From positions 4,135,059 through 4,199,058 of the forward strand of contig NW_022098090.1 in the NCBI RefSeq assembly GCF_002288925.2: a DNA stretch of 64,000 bases, written 5' to 3'. Both the position numbers and the translations under genes were made by a program. Below are positions 33,732-46,899 of the stretch, in pieces. The notes below the pieces were generated by a model. The model did not search any database. It saw only the letters and a list, made by a program, of their open reading frames with translations, and had not been told where the DNA came from. Positions within the stretch are counted from its first letter, which is position 1; each line of letters begins with the position of its first letter. Source of the DNA: Delphinapterus leucas. Taxonomy: Eukaryota; Chordata; Mammalia; Artiodactyla; Monodontidae.

Positions 33732-35665
33732 AGAGTAAGACGTGGAGACCACCTTCCTCCACACAAATACATCAAAAATACATCTACATTTGGAACAACT
33801 CCTGCAGAACACCTACTGAACACCGGCAGAAGACCTCAGACCTCCCAAAAGGCAAGAAACTCCCCATGCACCTGGGTAGGGCAAAAGAAAAAAGAGAGAC
33901 AAAAGAATAGGGACGGGACTGCACCAATGGGAGGGAGCAGTGAAGAAGGAAAGGTTTCCACACACTAGGAAGCCGCTTCGTGGGCAGAGACTGCTGGTGG
34001 TGGAGGGAGAAGCTTCAGAGCCATGGAGGAGAGTGTAGCAACAGGGGTGCAGAGGGCAAAGCGGAGAGATTCCCACACAGAGGATCGGAGCCAACGAGCA
34101 CTCACCAGCCTGAGAGGCTTGTCTGCTAATCCGCCGGGAGGGGTGGGGGCTGGGAGTTGAGGCTCGGGCTTCAGAGGTCGGATCCCTGGGAGAGGACTGG
34201 GGTAGGCTGCGTGAACACAGTCTGAATGGGGCTAGTGCGCCAAATCTAGCTGGGAGGGAGTCCAGGAAAAAGTCTGGAGCTGCTGAAGATGCAAAAGACT
34301 TCGTCTTGCCTCTTTGCTTTGCGGTGCACAGGGAGAAGGGATTAAGAGCGCTGCATAAAGGAGCTCCAGAGACGGGCGTGAGCCGCGGCTATCAACATGG
34401 ACCCCAGAGACGGGCATGAGACGCTAAGGCTGCTGCTGCAGTCACCACGAAGGCTATGTGCAAGCACAAGTCATATCCACACCTCCCCTCCTGAGAGCCT
34501 GAGCAGCCCACCACTGCCAGGGTCCCGTGATCCAGGAACAAATTCCCCGGAAAAACACATGGCGTGCCTCAGGCTGTTGCAACGTCACGGCCTCTGCAAC
34601 CGCTGGCTCACCCTGCATTCCATACTCCTCCCTCGGGACGTCCTGAGTGAGCCAGAACCACCTAATCAGCTGCTCCTTTAACCTCGCCCTGTCTGAGGGA
34701 AGAAGAGATGCCCTCAGGCGACCTGCAAGCAGAGGTGGGGCCAAATCCAAAGCTGAAGCACAGGAGCTGTGAGAACAAAGAAGAAAAAGGGGAATCTCTC
34801 CCGGCCGCTTCAGGAGCAGCGGATTAAATCTCCACAATCAACATGATGTACCCTGCATCTGTGGAGTTCCTGAATAGACAACGAATCATCCCAAATTGAA
34901 GAGGTGGACTTTGGGAGAAAGGACATATATATTTTTTTCTCTTTTTCTCTTTTTATCAGTGTGTATGTGGATGCTTCAGTGTGTGATTTTGTCTGTACAG
35001 CTTTGCTTTTACCACTTCTCCTAGGGTTCTGTCTGTCCGTTTTTGTTTCTTTTTTTTAATAATTAAAATTTTTTAATAATTATTTTTTAATTTTTATTTT
35101 AATAATATTGTTTTATTTTATTTTATTTTATCTTCTTCTTTCTTTCTTTCTTTTTTCTCCCATTTATTCTGAGCTGTGGGGATGACAGGCTCTTGGTGCT
35201 CCAGCGAGGTGTCAAGGCTGTGCCTCTGAGGTGGGAGAGCAAAGTTCAGGACACTGGTCCACAAGAGACCTCCCAGCTCCATGTAATATCAAATGGTGAA
35301 AATCTCCCAGAGATCTCCATCTCAATGACAAGTCCCAGCTCCACTCAACGGCCAGCAAGCTACAGTGCTGGACACCCTATGCCAAACAACAAGCAAGACA
35401 GGAACACAACCCCATGGGTTAGCAGAGAGGCTGCCTAAAATAATGTGACAAACACCCCAAAACACACCAGCAGATGTTGACCTACCTACCAGAAAGACAA
35501 GATCCAGCCTCATCCACCAGAACACAGGCACTAATCCCCTCCACCAGAAAGCCTACAAAACCCACTGAAACAAACTTAGCCACTGGGGACAGACACCAAA
35601 AATGACGAGAACTATGAACCTGTAGTCTGTGAAAAGGAGACCCCAAAAACAGTAAGTTAAACAAA

Positions 35666-36535
35666 ATGAGAAGACAGGGAAACACAAAGCAGATGAAGGC
35701 AAAAACCCACGGGACATAAAAAATGAAGAGAAAATAGGCAGTCTACCTGAAAAAGAATTCAGAATAATGATAGTAAAGAAGATCCAAAATCTTGGAAATA
35801 GAATGGAGAGAATACAAGAAACGTTTAACAAGGACCTAGAAGAACTAAAGAGCAAACAAACAGTGATGGACACCATAATAAGTGAAATTAAAAATTCTCT
35901 AGAAGGATTCAATAGCAGAATACATGAGGCAGAAGAATGGATAAGTGACCTGGAAGATAAAGTAGTGGAAATAACTATTGCAGAGCAGAATAAAGAAAAA
36001 AGAATGAAAAGAATTGAAGACAGTCTCAGAGACCTCTGGGAAAACATTAAACGCACCAACATGCGAATTACAGGGGTCCCAGAAGAAGAAGGGAAAAAGG
36101 GACTGAGAAAATATTTGAAAAACTTCCCTAATATGGGAGAGGAAATAGTAAATCAAGTACAGGAAGTGCAGAGATTCCCATAACAGGATGAATCCAAGGA
36201 GAAATATGCCAAGACACTTATTAATCAAACTATCAAAAATTAAATACCAAGAAAATATATTAAAAGCAGCACGGAAAAAACAACAAATAACACACAAGGG
36301 AACCCCCATAAGGTTAACAGCTGGTCTTTCAGCAGAAACTCTGCAAGCCAGAAGGGAGTGGCAGCACATATTTAAAGTGATGAAGGAGAAAAATCTACAA
36401 TCAAGATTACTCTACCCAGCAAGGATCTCATTCAGATTTGATGGAGGAACTAAAACCCTTCCCAACAAGCAAAAGCTAAGAGAATTCAGCACCACCAAAC
36501 CAGTTTTACAACAAGCGCTAAAGGAACTTCTCTAG
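35666..36535 (+). pseudogene. L1 ORF1, broken
   Basis: The expected start ATGAGAAGACAG is at 35666, but its frame ends at TAA (35717) after 17 codons. A different frame, 35767-36183, carries the coiled coil (SRIHEAEEWISDLEDKVVEI) and the RRM start (NMRITGVPEEE). Another frame shift follows, and 36188-36535 encodes most of the C-terminal domain (LSAETLQARREWQ, then RISFRFDGG). Summed, the region covers nearly all of the usual protein of about 340 residues. At least two frame breaks make it non-functional. Confidence 0.9.
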
Positions 36536-36593
36536 GCAGGAAACACAAGAGAAGGAAAAGACCTACAATAACAAACCCAAAACAATTAAGAAA

Positions 36594-39500
36594 ATGGTAA
36601 TACGCACATGCATATTGATTATTGCCTTAAATGTAAATGGATTAAATGCACCAACCAAAACGATAGACTGGCTGAATGGAAACAAAAGCAAGACCCCTAT
36701 ATATGCTGTGTACAAGAGACCCACTTCAGATCTAGGGACACATACACACTGAAAGTGAGGGGATGGAAAATTATATATCCATGCAAATGGAAATCAAAAG
36801 AACGCTGGAGAAGCAATTCTCATATCAGAAAAAAAAAAGACTTTAAAACAAAGACTATTACAAGAGACAAAGAAGGACACTACATAGTGATCAAGGGATC
36901 AATCCAAAAAGAAGATAAAACAATTGTAAATATTTATGCACTCAACATAGGAGCACATCAATACATAAGCAAATACTAACAGCCATAAAAGGGGAAATTG
37001 ACAGTAACACAATCATAGTAGGTGACTTTAACACACCACTTTCACCAATGGACAGATCATCCAAAATGAAAATAAATAAGGAAACACAAGCTTTAAATGA
37101 TAGATTAAACAAGATAGACTTCATTGATATTTATAGGACATTCCATCCAAAAGCAGCAGAATACACTTTCTTCTCAATTGCTCATGGAGCATTCTCCAGG
37201 ATAGATCATATCTTGAGTCACAAATCAAGTTTTGGTAAACTTAAGAAAACTGAAATCGTATCAAGTATCTTTTTCGACCACAAGACTATGAGACTAGGTA
37301 TCAATCACAGGTAAAAATCTTTAAAAAAACAAACATATGGAGGCGGAAAAATACAATACTTAATAATCAAGAGATCACTGCAGAAATCAAAGCGCAAATC
37401 AAAAAGTAACTAGAAACAAATGACAATGAAAACACGAAGAACCAATACTGTGGCATGCAGCAAAAGCAGTTCTAAGTCGAAATTTTATAGCAATAAAAAC
37501 CTACCTTAATTAACAAGAAAGATTTCAAATAAACAACCTAACTGTACACCTAAATCAATTAGAGGAAGAAGAACAAAAAATCCCCAAAGTTAGCTGAAGG
37601 AAAGGAATCATAAAGATGAGATGAGAAATAAATGAAAAAGAAATGAAGAAAACAATATCAAAGATCAACAAAACTAAAAGCTGGATCATTAAGAAGATAA
37701 ACAAAATTGATAAACCATTAGACAAACTCATCAAGAAAAAATGCGAGAAGACTCAAATCACTAGAATTAGAAATGAAAAAGGAGAAGTAACAACTGACAC
37801 TGCAGAAATACAAAGGAGCATGAGACATTACTACAAGCAATTCTATGCCAATAAAATGGACAACCTGGAAGAAATGGACAGATTCTTAGAAGTGCACAAC
37901 CTTCCAAAACTGAACCAGGAAGAAAGAGAAAATATGAACAAATCAATCACAAGCACTGAAATTGAAACTCTGAATAAAAATCTTCCAACAAACAAATCCC
38001 AGGACAAGATGTATTCACAGGCAAATTCTATCAAACATTTAGAGAACTAACAACTATCCTTCTCAAACTCTTCCAAAATATAGCAGATGGAGGAACACTC
38101 CCAAACTCATTCCACGAGGCCACCATCACCCTGATAGCAAAACCAGAAAAAGATGTCACAAAGAAAGAAAACTACAGGCCAATATCACTGATGTACATAG
38201 ATGCAAAAATCATCAACAAAATACTAGCAAACAGAATCCAAAACACATTAAAAGGATCATACACCGTGATCAGTTGTGGTTTACCCCATGAATGCAAGGA
38301 ATCTTCAATATATGCAAATCAATCAATGTGACACACAATATTAACAAATTGAAGGAGAAAAACCATATGATCATCTCAATAGGTGCAGAGAAAGCTTTTG
38401 ACAAAATTCAACACTGATTTATGATAAAAATCCTCCAGAAAATAGGCATAGAGGAAACTTTCCTCAACATAATAAAGGCCATATATGACAAACCCACAGC
38501 CAACATTGTCCTCAACGGCGAAAAGCTGAAAGCATTTCCACTAGGATCAGGAACAAGACAAGGTTGTGCACTCTCACCACTCTTATTCAACATAGTTTTG
38601 GAAGTTTTAGCCACAGCAATCTGAGAAGAAAAGGAAATAAAAGGAATCCAGCTTGGAAAAGAAGAAGTAAAGATGTCACTGTTTGCACATGACATGATAC
38701 TATACATGGAGAATCCTAAAAATGCTACCAGAAAACTACTAGAGCTAATGAATGAATTGATAAATAGCAGTATACAAAATTAATGCACAGAAATCTCTTG
38801 CATTCCTATACACTAATGATGAAAAATCGAAGAGTGAAATTAAGAAAACACTCCCATTTACCACTGCCACAAAAAGAATTATATACCTAGGAATAAACCT
38901 ACGTAAGGAGAAAAAAGACCTGTATGCAGAAAAGTATAAGACACTGATGAAATAAATTAAAGATGATACAAATAGATGGAGAGATATACCATGTTCTTGG
39001 ATTGGAAGAATCAACATTGTGAAAATGACTATACTATCCAAAGCAATCTACAGATTCAATGCAATTCCTATCAAAGTACCACTGGCATTTTTCACAAAAG
39101 CAGGACAAAAAAGTTCACAATTTGTATGAAAACACAAAAGACCCCAAATACCCAAAAGCCATCTTCAGAAAGAAAAACGGAGCTGTAGGAATCAGGCTCC
39201 CTGACTTCAGAGAATACCACAAAGCTAAAGTAATGAAGACAGTATGGTACTGGCACAAAAACACAAATATAGATCAATGGAACAGGATAGAAAGCCCAGA
39301 GATAAACCCACACACATGTGGTCACCTTATCTTTGATAAAGGAGGCAAGAATACACAGTGGAGAAAAGACAGCCTCTTCAATAAGTGCTGCTGTGAAAAC
39401 TAGACAGCTACATGTAAAATAATGAAATTAGACCATTCCCTACTACCACCGTACACACACAGAAAATAAAACTCATAATGGATTAAAGACCTAAATTTAA

Positions 39501-40414
39501 GGCCAGACAGTACACAACGCTTAGAAGAAAACATAGGCAAACACTCTATGACATAAATCACAGCAAGATCCTTCTTGACCCACCTCCTAGAGAAATGGAA
39601 ATGAAAACAAAAATAAATAAATGGGACCTAATGAAACTTAAAAGCGTTTGCACAGCAAAGGAAACCATAAACAAGACCAAAAGACAACCCTCAGAATGGG
39701 AGAGAATATTTGCAAATGAAGCAACTGACAAAGGATTAATCTCCAAAATTTACAAGCAGCTCATGCAGGTCAATGTCAAAAAAATAAACAACCCAATCCA
39801 AATATGGGCAGACGACCTAAATAGACATTTCTTCAAAGAGATACACAGATTGCCAACAAACACATGAAAGAATGCTCAACATCATTAATCATTAGAGAAA
39901 TGCAAATCAAAACTACAATGAGATATCATCTCACACTGGTCAGAATGGCCATGATTAAAAAATCTATAAACAACCAATGCTGGAGAGGGTTTGGAGAAAA
40001 GGGAACCTTCTTGCGCTGTTGGTGGGAATGTAAATTGATACAGCCACTATGGAGAACAGTATGGATGTTCCTTAAAAATCTAAAACTAGAACTACCATAC
40101 AACCCAGCAATCCCACTACTGGGTATATACCCTGAGAAAACTATAACTCAAAATTGTCACGTACCAAAATGTTCATTGCAGCTCTATTTACAATAGCCAG
40201 GAAGGACATGGAAGCAATCTAAGTGTCCATCAACAGGTGAATGGATGAAGAAGATGTGGCACATATATACAATGGAATATTATTCAGCCCTAAAAAGAAA
40301 CGAAATTGAGTTTTTGTAGTGAGGTGGATAGACGTAGAGTCTGTCATACAGAGTGAAGTAAGTCAGAAAGGGAAAAACAAATACTGTATGCTAACACATA
40401 TATATGGAATCTAA
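36594..40414 (+). pseudogene. L1 ORF2, broken in several frames
   Basis: The start ATGGTAATACGCACATGC is at 36594. The first codons keep NVNGLNAPT and then shift frame at CCAAAACGATAGAC, where sister copies have a few more bases. An endonuclease block at 36608-36979 includes QETHFRSRDT. A block at 37048-37314 keeps FFDHKTMR, where the usual Ser-Asp-His is Phe-Asp-His. RT sequence at 38421-38700 keeps [13 protein letters not shown], but motif C reads FAHDM, replacing the first Asp of FADD. C-terminal blocks are 39059-39403 and 39864-40196, with the cysteine motif altered to [16 protein letters not shown]. The natural stop region is TAA at 40412-40414. Confidence 0.9.
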
Positions 40415-40633
40415 TACATATATATATGGTCATGAAAAACTAGGGGCAAGATGGGAATAAAGACACAGACGTACTGGAGAATGGACTTGAGGGTACGGGG
40501 AGGGGAAGGTAAGCTGTGACAAAGTGAGAGAGTGCCATGGACATATATACACTACCAAACGTACAATAGATAGCTAGTGGGAAGCAGCTACATAGCACAG
40601 GGAGATCAGCTCAGTGCTTTGTGACCACCTAGA

Positions 40634-40663
40634 GGGGTGGGATAGGGAGGGTGGGAGGGAGGG
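40634..40663 (+). other. G-quadruplex-prone tract in the L1 3' UTR
   Basis: A chain of GGG/GGGG runs with short spacers, homologous to 7475-7499. Confidence 0.7.
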
Positions 40664-40790
40664 AAATGCAGGAGTGAGAGATATGGGGACATATGTATAT
40701 GTATAACTGATTCACTTTGTTATAAAGCAGAAACTAACACACCATCGTAAAGCAATTATACTCCAATAAAGATGTTTAAAAATAACACAA

Positions 40791-41535
40791 AAACCAGGTT
40801 ATATCCTTTCTTCCTCCATGGTGAAAGCTTGCTGTTCCCTGAGGATATCACATGCTCTCCTCCTCTCTATGGTAGATGATGCTTTTCACTCACAAACCAG
40901 AGAAACAGAATCCATGTTCTGCTTGCTCCCAATTGCTGTTTTCTTCTCTCATACACAGAATCTTCTTCTAAAGCTCACGCCCTTATCTTATAATACTGTT
41001 ATAGAACTGTGTCATTAACCAACCTTGAACTTTGTTATAAGCTGAAATTCTTTACCCTTGAAACAATAAAATTTAATCTACTACCATCTCTCCATCTCTT
41101 TCTTGGAGGAGACATTACTGCCCAGCAAGGTCTGGATATTCCACATCTGGAATGCAGCATGTGGGAAAGTTAGATGATTTCTAAAGATTTTAAGGAGGTC
41201 GGACACCTATTTTAGTGGCTGAAGTTGTCCCATTGTTGTGTTCAAGGCCAGCCCATCCACTAGAAGTTTGGATGTCATCCTTTCCTTTCTCCTTGGAAAA
41301 CTCAGTGGATTAATCATATTCTCTCCTGTATCTTCAACTTCATTTTTCTCTTGGCTGTTTTAAAGAATATAAACTTTCCCAAGACTCTTCCATTAAAAAA
41401 AAAAAGGCCTCCCTCAATCTCATGAGCATCTTCAGCTATCATCTGATTTTCCTTTTCCAGAGTTATTACATTTACACCTTCCACTACCTCATTGCTCTAT
41501 GTTCTATTATCTCAATCCTAATGTCAAATTTATAT
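40791..41535. other. Intergenic sequence, nothing recognised
   Basis: No coding signal. AATAAAATTTAATC at about 41065 is a possible but isolated polyadenylation-like site. Confidence 0.55.
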
Positions 41536-41539
41536 ATTG

Positions 41540-42065
41540 CTCTATAATAAAATGTCCCAGAACTTAGTGAGTTAAAAAATAGTAATTTTATTATACTCAT
41601 TATTGTGCATTTCAGCAATTAAGCTAAGGTCCACTGGACAATTCTACTCCAGAAAGCATTTACTGGGGTCACTAGGTGGCATTCAGCTGGTGGCTGGTCT
41701 GGTGTGGAGGATCCAAGACAGGTTCACACACATGCCTGCTGTCTTGGTGGGGATATCTGAAAAGTTGGCCTCAGTGGATTTCTATCACTTTTCATGTTGT
41801 CTCAGGCCCTCTGCATGTGGTACATCCCACAGAGAGATCAGGCTTTTTCCATGGTGGCTTAGCATTCCAAAAGACAGACTGAGGAAGAAAGAAACTTCAT
41901 GGCTTTCTATGACCTATTCTTCGAAATTAGGCAGCATCCAATTATACTGCATTCTATTTGTTAAACTGACTCACAAGGCCAACCCTGATGCAAGGAGAGG
42001 AAATTTCACAAGGGCATAATTACTGGGAAGTATGGTTAACTGAAGCCACATGTTTTAGTCTACCA
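41540..42065 (-). repeat. MLT1-type (ERVL-MaLR) LTR, probable
   Basis: Inverted phrases match the common MaLR LTR plan: GTCCCAGAACTTAGTGAGTT, GTCACTAGGTGGCATTCAGC, GTGGTACATCCCACAGAG, CTCACAAGGCCAACCCTGAT. These non-coding long terminal repeats come from an ancient retrovirus-like family. The 138-codon plus frame inside is incidental. No internal region is seen. Confidence 0.7.
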
Positions 42066-43929
42066 CACCCATGCAACTCCTCAACCCACCACAACCTGGC
42101 CTACATGGTCTACCACTCTATTGAAATTGCAATATTCAAGGTAAACAAAGTCTTCCTCCTAGTTGTTAAATCCAATAGATGTTTTTAAGTACTTTTTTTT
42201 TTTGGCTTGTTTTTCTGCTGAATTACACCCTACTGACAACTAAATCTTTCTTGAATTTTTCCTGTATTCCTTGTATTTATCCTGTATTCGCCATCTATTC
42301 AACTGCCCAAGACAGAAAACTGAAATTCATACTTTTACCTTCTTTATTATTCCCTTTCATATGTCCTTAATCTCTGAACATTCAATTTGCTAAAAATATT
42401 TTTAATTTGTCTACTTTTCTCCATCCTAGATAGTAGATGTGATGAAGGACTCAGTGGGGAAATTACCCTGGCATTCTGGCTTGTAAGTTGTAAAGAATTT
42501 ATAGTTTACTACAGTAAGCTCAAATACTTTTAGTAGAGGTTTCTAGGAGATATCAAAATAGGATATACTCAATGAGACAATCAAGTAGGTGGCAGTGGGA
42601 TTAGGTCTGTCAAGAGTGAAGCTGTTAGCTCACAAGAAGTCCCAAGTTCCTGCTTACCCACCTTCTTACACTCCCAAACATGTCATCCTGAAACACTATC
42701 ACACTGACCTTGTGTATTTGTAAAAATATCCATTGGCAAGCCATATATTCTGGATCTAACACCTAGGTACTGAGTATGTTTTCTTACAACATCACTGGAA
42801 CTATTTGCTACATTGGTTATAAGTTAAATAACCATGACCAGGAAGGTTCTGGTTTCTGGTAAAGGCTAAGTATCTCCTTCCCTCAGACAACAGCTATGTA
42901 TTTTGGGTAAAATATAAAAAACAAAAAATAAACAAACAAACAACTACCTAAAGGCACTATCAAGCAACATAAAGCAGGCATAAACTAAAGGAAATTCTGA
43001 ACTTGAAAGAAAGGAACAAAATTAGGTGATATTTCAATTTTTTAGAGCTTTTAGCCAGAGGGCAAGTCACAATAAGTTCCTTACTGAGTGTCTAAATCTG
43101 GCATAGAAAACCTTCAGTCTTACTGGCATGAAGAACCAGAGGACAGAGTTTCAGTTCACCTACAGCAGCTGGAAAGTATGGGTGTAAAATCCTGAAAAGG
43201 ATCCAAAGAGTGAGAGCCCTAAATTTTGTGCATAAACTTTGTCCAAATCTCTGGCCAACTATAAATGTGGGAAGCATGCTCCAGGCAGTCTAGGTAAAGC
43301 TGAAAGAACTGAATAAATATAGTAAGTGCTGCCCACCTCAGAAGAGACAGTTTATATTTGAGTTCAGCCAAGTTAACTGCTTATGAAAACAAAACAAAAC
43401 AATATTTTTCAAAGGAACAAAATGTAGTCCAAATTCTCTACAACACATCTTATACAAAGTCCATTTCAAACTAACATATATATGAAGAAAGGAGAAAATA
43501 TGACCCATAATCAAAAAAAGTTGCTAAAAATGGACACTGAGATGACACAGATGTTGGAACTAGTAACATTTTAAAACAGCTATGCCCAAAGATTTAAATA
43601 AAAATGTTTAAATTGAATAGTGACCAGGAAACTTATATGCACAAATACATTGCAACTATGTAAAAATGACCAGCTGATAGGTGGGAAATCAACTCCAGGT
43701 CTAAGAAAGACTGAGCATGACAATCCTAGCTAGGAATTAAAGTACCTACTGACACTGTTAGTTCAAGGCCTTATTGTTTCTCGCATAGACTATACAGTGC
43801 CAAAAATAATGTTCCTGTTTTTGGCCACTACTGACTGTACCCTACTTCCCACACACACAAGCCCTAAATGCAACCTCAACATTGATTCCAGAATTACCTT
43901 TAAGAACACAGTATTATTTAGAATATTAT
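42066..43929. other. Intergenic sequence, nothing recognised
   Basis: About 1.9 kb without a long open frame or a repeat I can name. Short A-rich stretches only. Confidence 0.55.
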
Positions 43930-44430
43930 TGATTGCAGGTGAACTAAAACACAACTTTAATTCAGGCAAAAAGAGGAATTTATTAAAAGGTGACATAATT
44001 ACAGGAAGGGGAAGAATGTAAGCGAGCCTCAAGTTCAAGTAAGACCAGAGACTTAAACACAAATAGATTTCTTTCTTTCTGTCTCTCAACCTTACCTGTT
44101 CATTTTATTCTCTTAGACCAATTTCCTCCCCGTGGCTATAAAAGGACTACCACATGTTCCTGAGCTATACATCTCCAAGTTTTGCCAGAAAAGTAGGACA
44201 GAATATTTTTACCCAGATTCAGTTAGAAATACTCTAGGGAAGAATTCTGATTTCCTGACCTAGGTGACATACACTTACCTCAACCAATCAAATCAATGGT
44301 GACCAGGGAGAGGGATACTATGATTGGAAGTCTCTACTAGAACTCCATGATTGGAGGAGGGAAAAACAGCTCTCCTCAAAACAAAAGGTATTATTACCAG
44401 AATAAGAGAGAAATATACCCCCTCAAAAAA
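43930..44430. repeat. Ancient interspersed repeat, family not assigned
   Basis: AAAAAGAGGAATTTATTAAA, CCTCAACCAATCAAATC and GGTGACCAGGGAGAGGGAT recall a widespread old mammalian repeat, but I cannot give its name with certainty. Confidence 0.35.
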
Positions 44431-44809
44431 ATGTTCATTCCAACAGATTTCCTCTAGTCTATTCCAGTTGGTGACACCTATGTCAGGATCATGGGGTTTC
44501 TCTTACAGTCGAGATTGCTCATTGTTCCCCAGTATGTGCACCATTCTTCTCCTTTTACTTCTTATTTTGCTGCTTGAAACATGAATATGATGGCTGGAGT
44601 TCTATCTTGTACCATCATGTTGAGGTATACACCCTGGAGATGATAGAGCTAGTAGGAGCCCACCCATAAGCTTTAGGATAAAAGAGGAATATATTTATGT
44701 ATTGTTACTTGGATCTCTGCTAACTCAAATTTGGACTTAATTCCAACTAAAACTCCCTTCAGTCCCCATACCTAACCAAGGCAAAGCAAATAAAGATTGC
44801 GAGTGGGTT

Positions 44810-45005
44810 GAACCAAAACACCTGGGATTTAATCTAGGCTATTCCATGTACTAGTTTTTGACCCTCATCTTCTTTCTGTGCATTAATTTCCTGATGCTTA
44901 AAATGAGGGCTATACTCTTATCTATTTCATTGAGTGGTTATGCGGATTAAATGAGGTAATACCTGTAAGCATGTAGTAAATGTTCAATTAAGTATTAGCT
45001 ACTTT
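44810..45005 (+). repeat. MIR SINE
   Basis: TTAATTTCCTGATGCTTAAA, then GATTAAATGAGGTAATACC and AGTAAATGTTCAATTAAGT follow the MIR core and 3' part in order. Confidence 0.85.
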
Positions 45006-45039
45006 TGATGCTTCCCAGCTTTACCCACTAAATAGATTG

Positions 45040-45343
45040 GAAGTCTTTGCTTTCCTCAACAACCCAACTGCTACTCCACTCCACTCCAATGAGCTCTTTT
45101 CTCCAGTCCCACTCCCCCATAGCATCCTCTTCACTGTCTAAGGTTAACCTTTCTAAACCACCTCAAAGACTAGATCAACTGGTCTTTGAAGTCCCTCAAG
45201 TGCTCCTCATCACCTACATAATGAAGCCCTGGTGGCTTAGTCTGGTGTTCAAGGCTCTTTGGGATGAGTGCTCAACTGGCCATACTGGCCTCACCACATC
45301 CCACATCCTAGCGACACTTAACTAGTTGCCACTATCACAACTG
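45040..45343 (+). repeat. L2-like fragment (weak)
   Basis: Pyrimidine-rich text such as AAGTCCCTCAAGTGCTCC and GTTCAAGGCTCTTTGGGATG resembles the L2 RT region. Order relative to the next L2 block is unusual. Confidence 0.4.
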
Positions 45344-45370
45344 CTACACACACACACACATGCATATACA

Positions 45371-45404
<34 letters not shown>
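45344..45404 (+). repeat. (CA)n microsatellite
   Basis: Two CA runs separated by TGCATATACAGA. The second run (about 45371-45404) is uninterrupted and likely polymorphic. Confidence 0.97.
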
Positions 45405-45405
<1 letters not shown>

Positions 45406-46140
45406 GTACCAACCTCTCCTATTCCCACTCTCTTGAAACTCTCCTCCCTTGGCTTTTGTGGCTCCACACTTTCTTACTTTTCTTTCAATACCTCTGGCTT
45501 TTCCCTCTCCATTGTTTTTACGGGATTCTCATTTTCTACCCTCTCTATAAGTTTCAGAGTTCCCCTGGATCTCATCCTCAGGTCACTTCCATTTGCACTG
45601 CATGTCCTCTTCCTGAGAGATGATATCTGCTATCTAGCTTTTAACAACCACCTAAATGCTCATGACTCCTACATCTATACTTTCACTTATAATCTCTCTC
45701 CTGATCATTGATCTCACACATCCCACTGGATAATGCCACATGAACATCACACACACTTCAAATTGACTTTGCTTTCCACACCCCAAACCTGCCTCTTCTT
45801 TTCATTCTGAATCTCTGTTAGTGGTACTCTCATTATCCAAACTTGAATCCTGGAACTTTTCACTCTCACCCTGCATATCTAAGGAATTACTTACAAGTGC
45901 TATCAAAATCACCTTCTCAATAACTCCAATCTGTTTCCTCTCTATCCTCACTGCCTCTGATCTGGTTCTCGTCCCCATCCTCTCTATCTTGAATTCCTGA
46001 AGTAACTTCCTTCCTATTCTCCCTGCCTACAGTCAATAATGCCTCCAATCCATTTGGCAACTTGAGTACCTACCTACATTGAAAAATCTTATATTATTAC
46101 TGACATGCTTGAAACTATTCACTGTTTCCCATTGCCCAGT
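45405..46140 (+). repeat. L2 LINE fragment
   Basis: Ordered L2 ORF phrases are present: GGATCTCATCCTCAGGTCAC, AACCACCTAAATGCTCATGA, CTCCTACATCTATACTTTC, CTATCAAAATCACCTTCTC. It is old, with no open frame of note. Confidence 0.75.
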
Positions 46141-46144
46141 CAGA

Positions 46145-46340
46145 CAAAATTATTCAGTTTCCCATAGTTGTTAAATACTTGCTATGTGCCAGGGACTATG
46201 TTAGGTATTAAGGATAAAGTGTTGAACATGAGATGACAACTGCCTTTAAGGAATTTACTATATAGTTTAGAAGGAGAACACATAAACACATAATTATGAT
46301 AGAATGTAATAAGTTCTGTGATAGAAATACAGAACTTCAG
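46145..46340. repeat. Ancient interspersed repeat, family not assigned
   Basis: TACTTGCTATGTGCCAGGGA, then TTAGGTATTAAGGATAAAG is the start of a well-known old repeat type that also appears near 52700-52830. The name is uncertain. Confidence 0.45.
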
Positions 46341-46582
46341 GAGTGAAAAATTGAGTCCACAGAGAGCAGGGGCTTTGACTTCTTAATCTTTGTATCCCCA
46401 AATCCTGCTTCAATGTCTGATGCAATATACATTTAAAAAATACTGAACAGACAATCCTCTCTGATTTTGTTTGTAAAATGGGGATGAAAACTTCATCACA
46501 TACCAAGTAAATTCAATGAATGGACTTTGCTCAAATCTTAATTTGAATCGACCAATTATAAATTATTTTTATAAGAAAACCA

Positions 46583-46800
46583 GGGCTTCCCTGGTGGCGC
46601 AGTGGTTGAGAGTCTGCCTGCCGATGCAGGGGACACGGGTTCATGCCCCGGTCCGGGAAGATCCCACATGCCGCGGAGGGGCTGGGCCCGTGAGCCATGG
46701 CCGCTGAGCCTGCACATCCAGAGCCTGTGCTCCGCAGCGGGAGAAGCCACAACAGTGAGAGGCCCGCGTACCGCAAAAAAAAAAACAAAAAAAAAAAAAA
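46583..46800 (+). mobile_element. CHR-type SINE, well preserved
   Basis: The element begins GGGCTTCCCTGGTGGCGCAG. It has the B-box GGGTTCATGCCCCGG, the CCGCGGAGGGGCTGGGCCCG body and an A-rich tail. It is closer to the family consensus than the copy at 13764, so probably younger. Open frames on both strands here are by-products. TSDs are unclear. Confidence 0.94.
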
Positions 46801-46899
46801 CAGAGAAATCTACATAGTAACAGAACATTTAATGATTTAAGGAGTGTTGTTATGTTTTTAAGATGTGAAAATGATACTGTTATGTTTTTCTGTTTGTTT

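Larger units (their letters stand above)
33706..40790 (+). mobile_element. L1, full length, inactive
   Basis: The 5' end is GAGCTTCAAGATGGTGGAAG. The 5' UTR runs to about 35665 and includes an A/T-rich tract (35050-35145). ORF1 lies at 35666-36535, ORF2 at 36594-40414, then the 3' UTR with a polypurine tract and CCAATAAAGATG plus a short A-rich tail. All parts of an autonomous L1 are present over about 7.1 kb. Both ORFs are broken. I could not find a convincing TSD. Confidence 0.93.

Noticed and set aside
35050..35145. Independent ATTTT microsatellite
   Set aside because: The same tract occurs at the same place in other copies of this L1 lineage, so it belongs to the 5' UTR.
33690..40800. 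TSD for the full-length L1 (A-rich flanks on both sides)
   Set aside because: Only A-rich similarity; no specific shared word could be found.
41603..42019. 138-codon plus-strand frame as a gene
   Set aside because: It lies wholly in an MLT1-type LTR read against the repeat's own strand, with no known domain.
45047..45711. Frames of 80-92 codons around the (CA)n tract
   Set aside because: They are low-complexity or L2-derived, without conserved domain features.
46583..46660. tRNA gene suggested by A-box and B-box sequence
   Set aside because: The sequence continues into a SINE body and A-rich tail and cannot fold as a full tRNA; it is a tRNA-derived SINE.
46531..46828. Overlapping frames on both strands, including a proline- and arginine-rich one
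   Set aside because: They are by-products of the GC-rich CHR SINE, which gives the same frames at 13726-14079.
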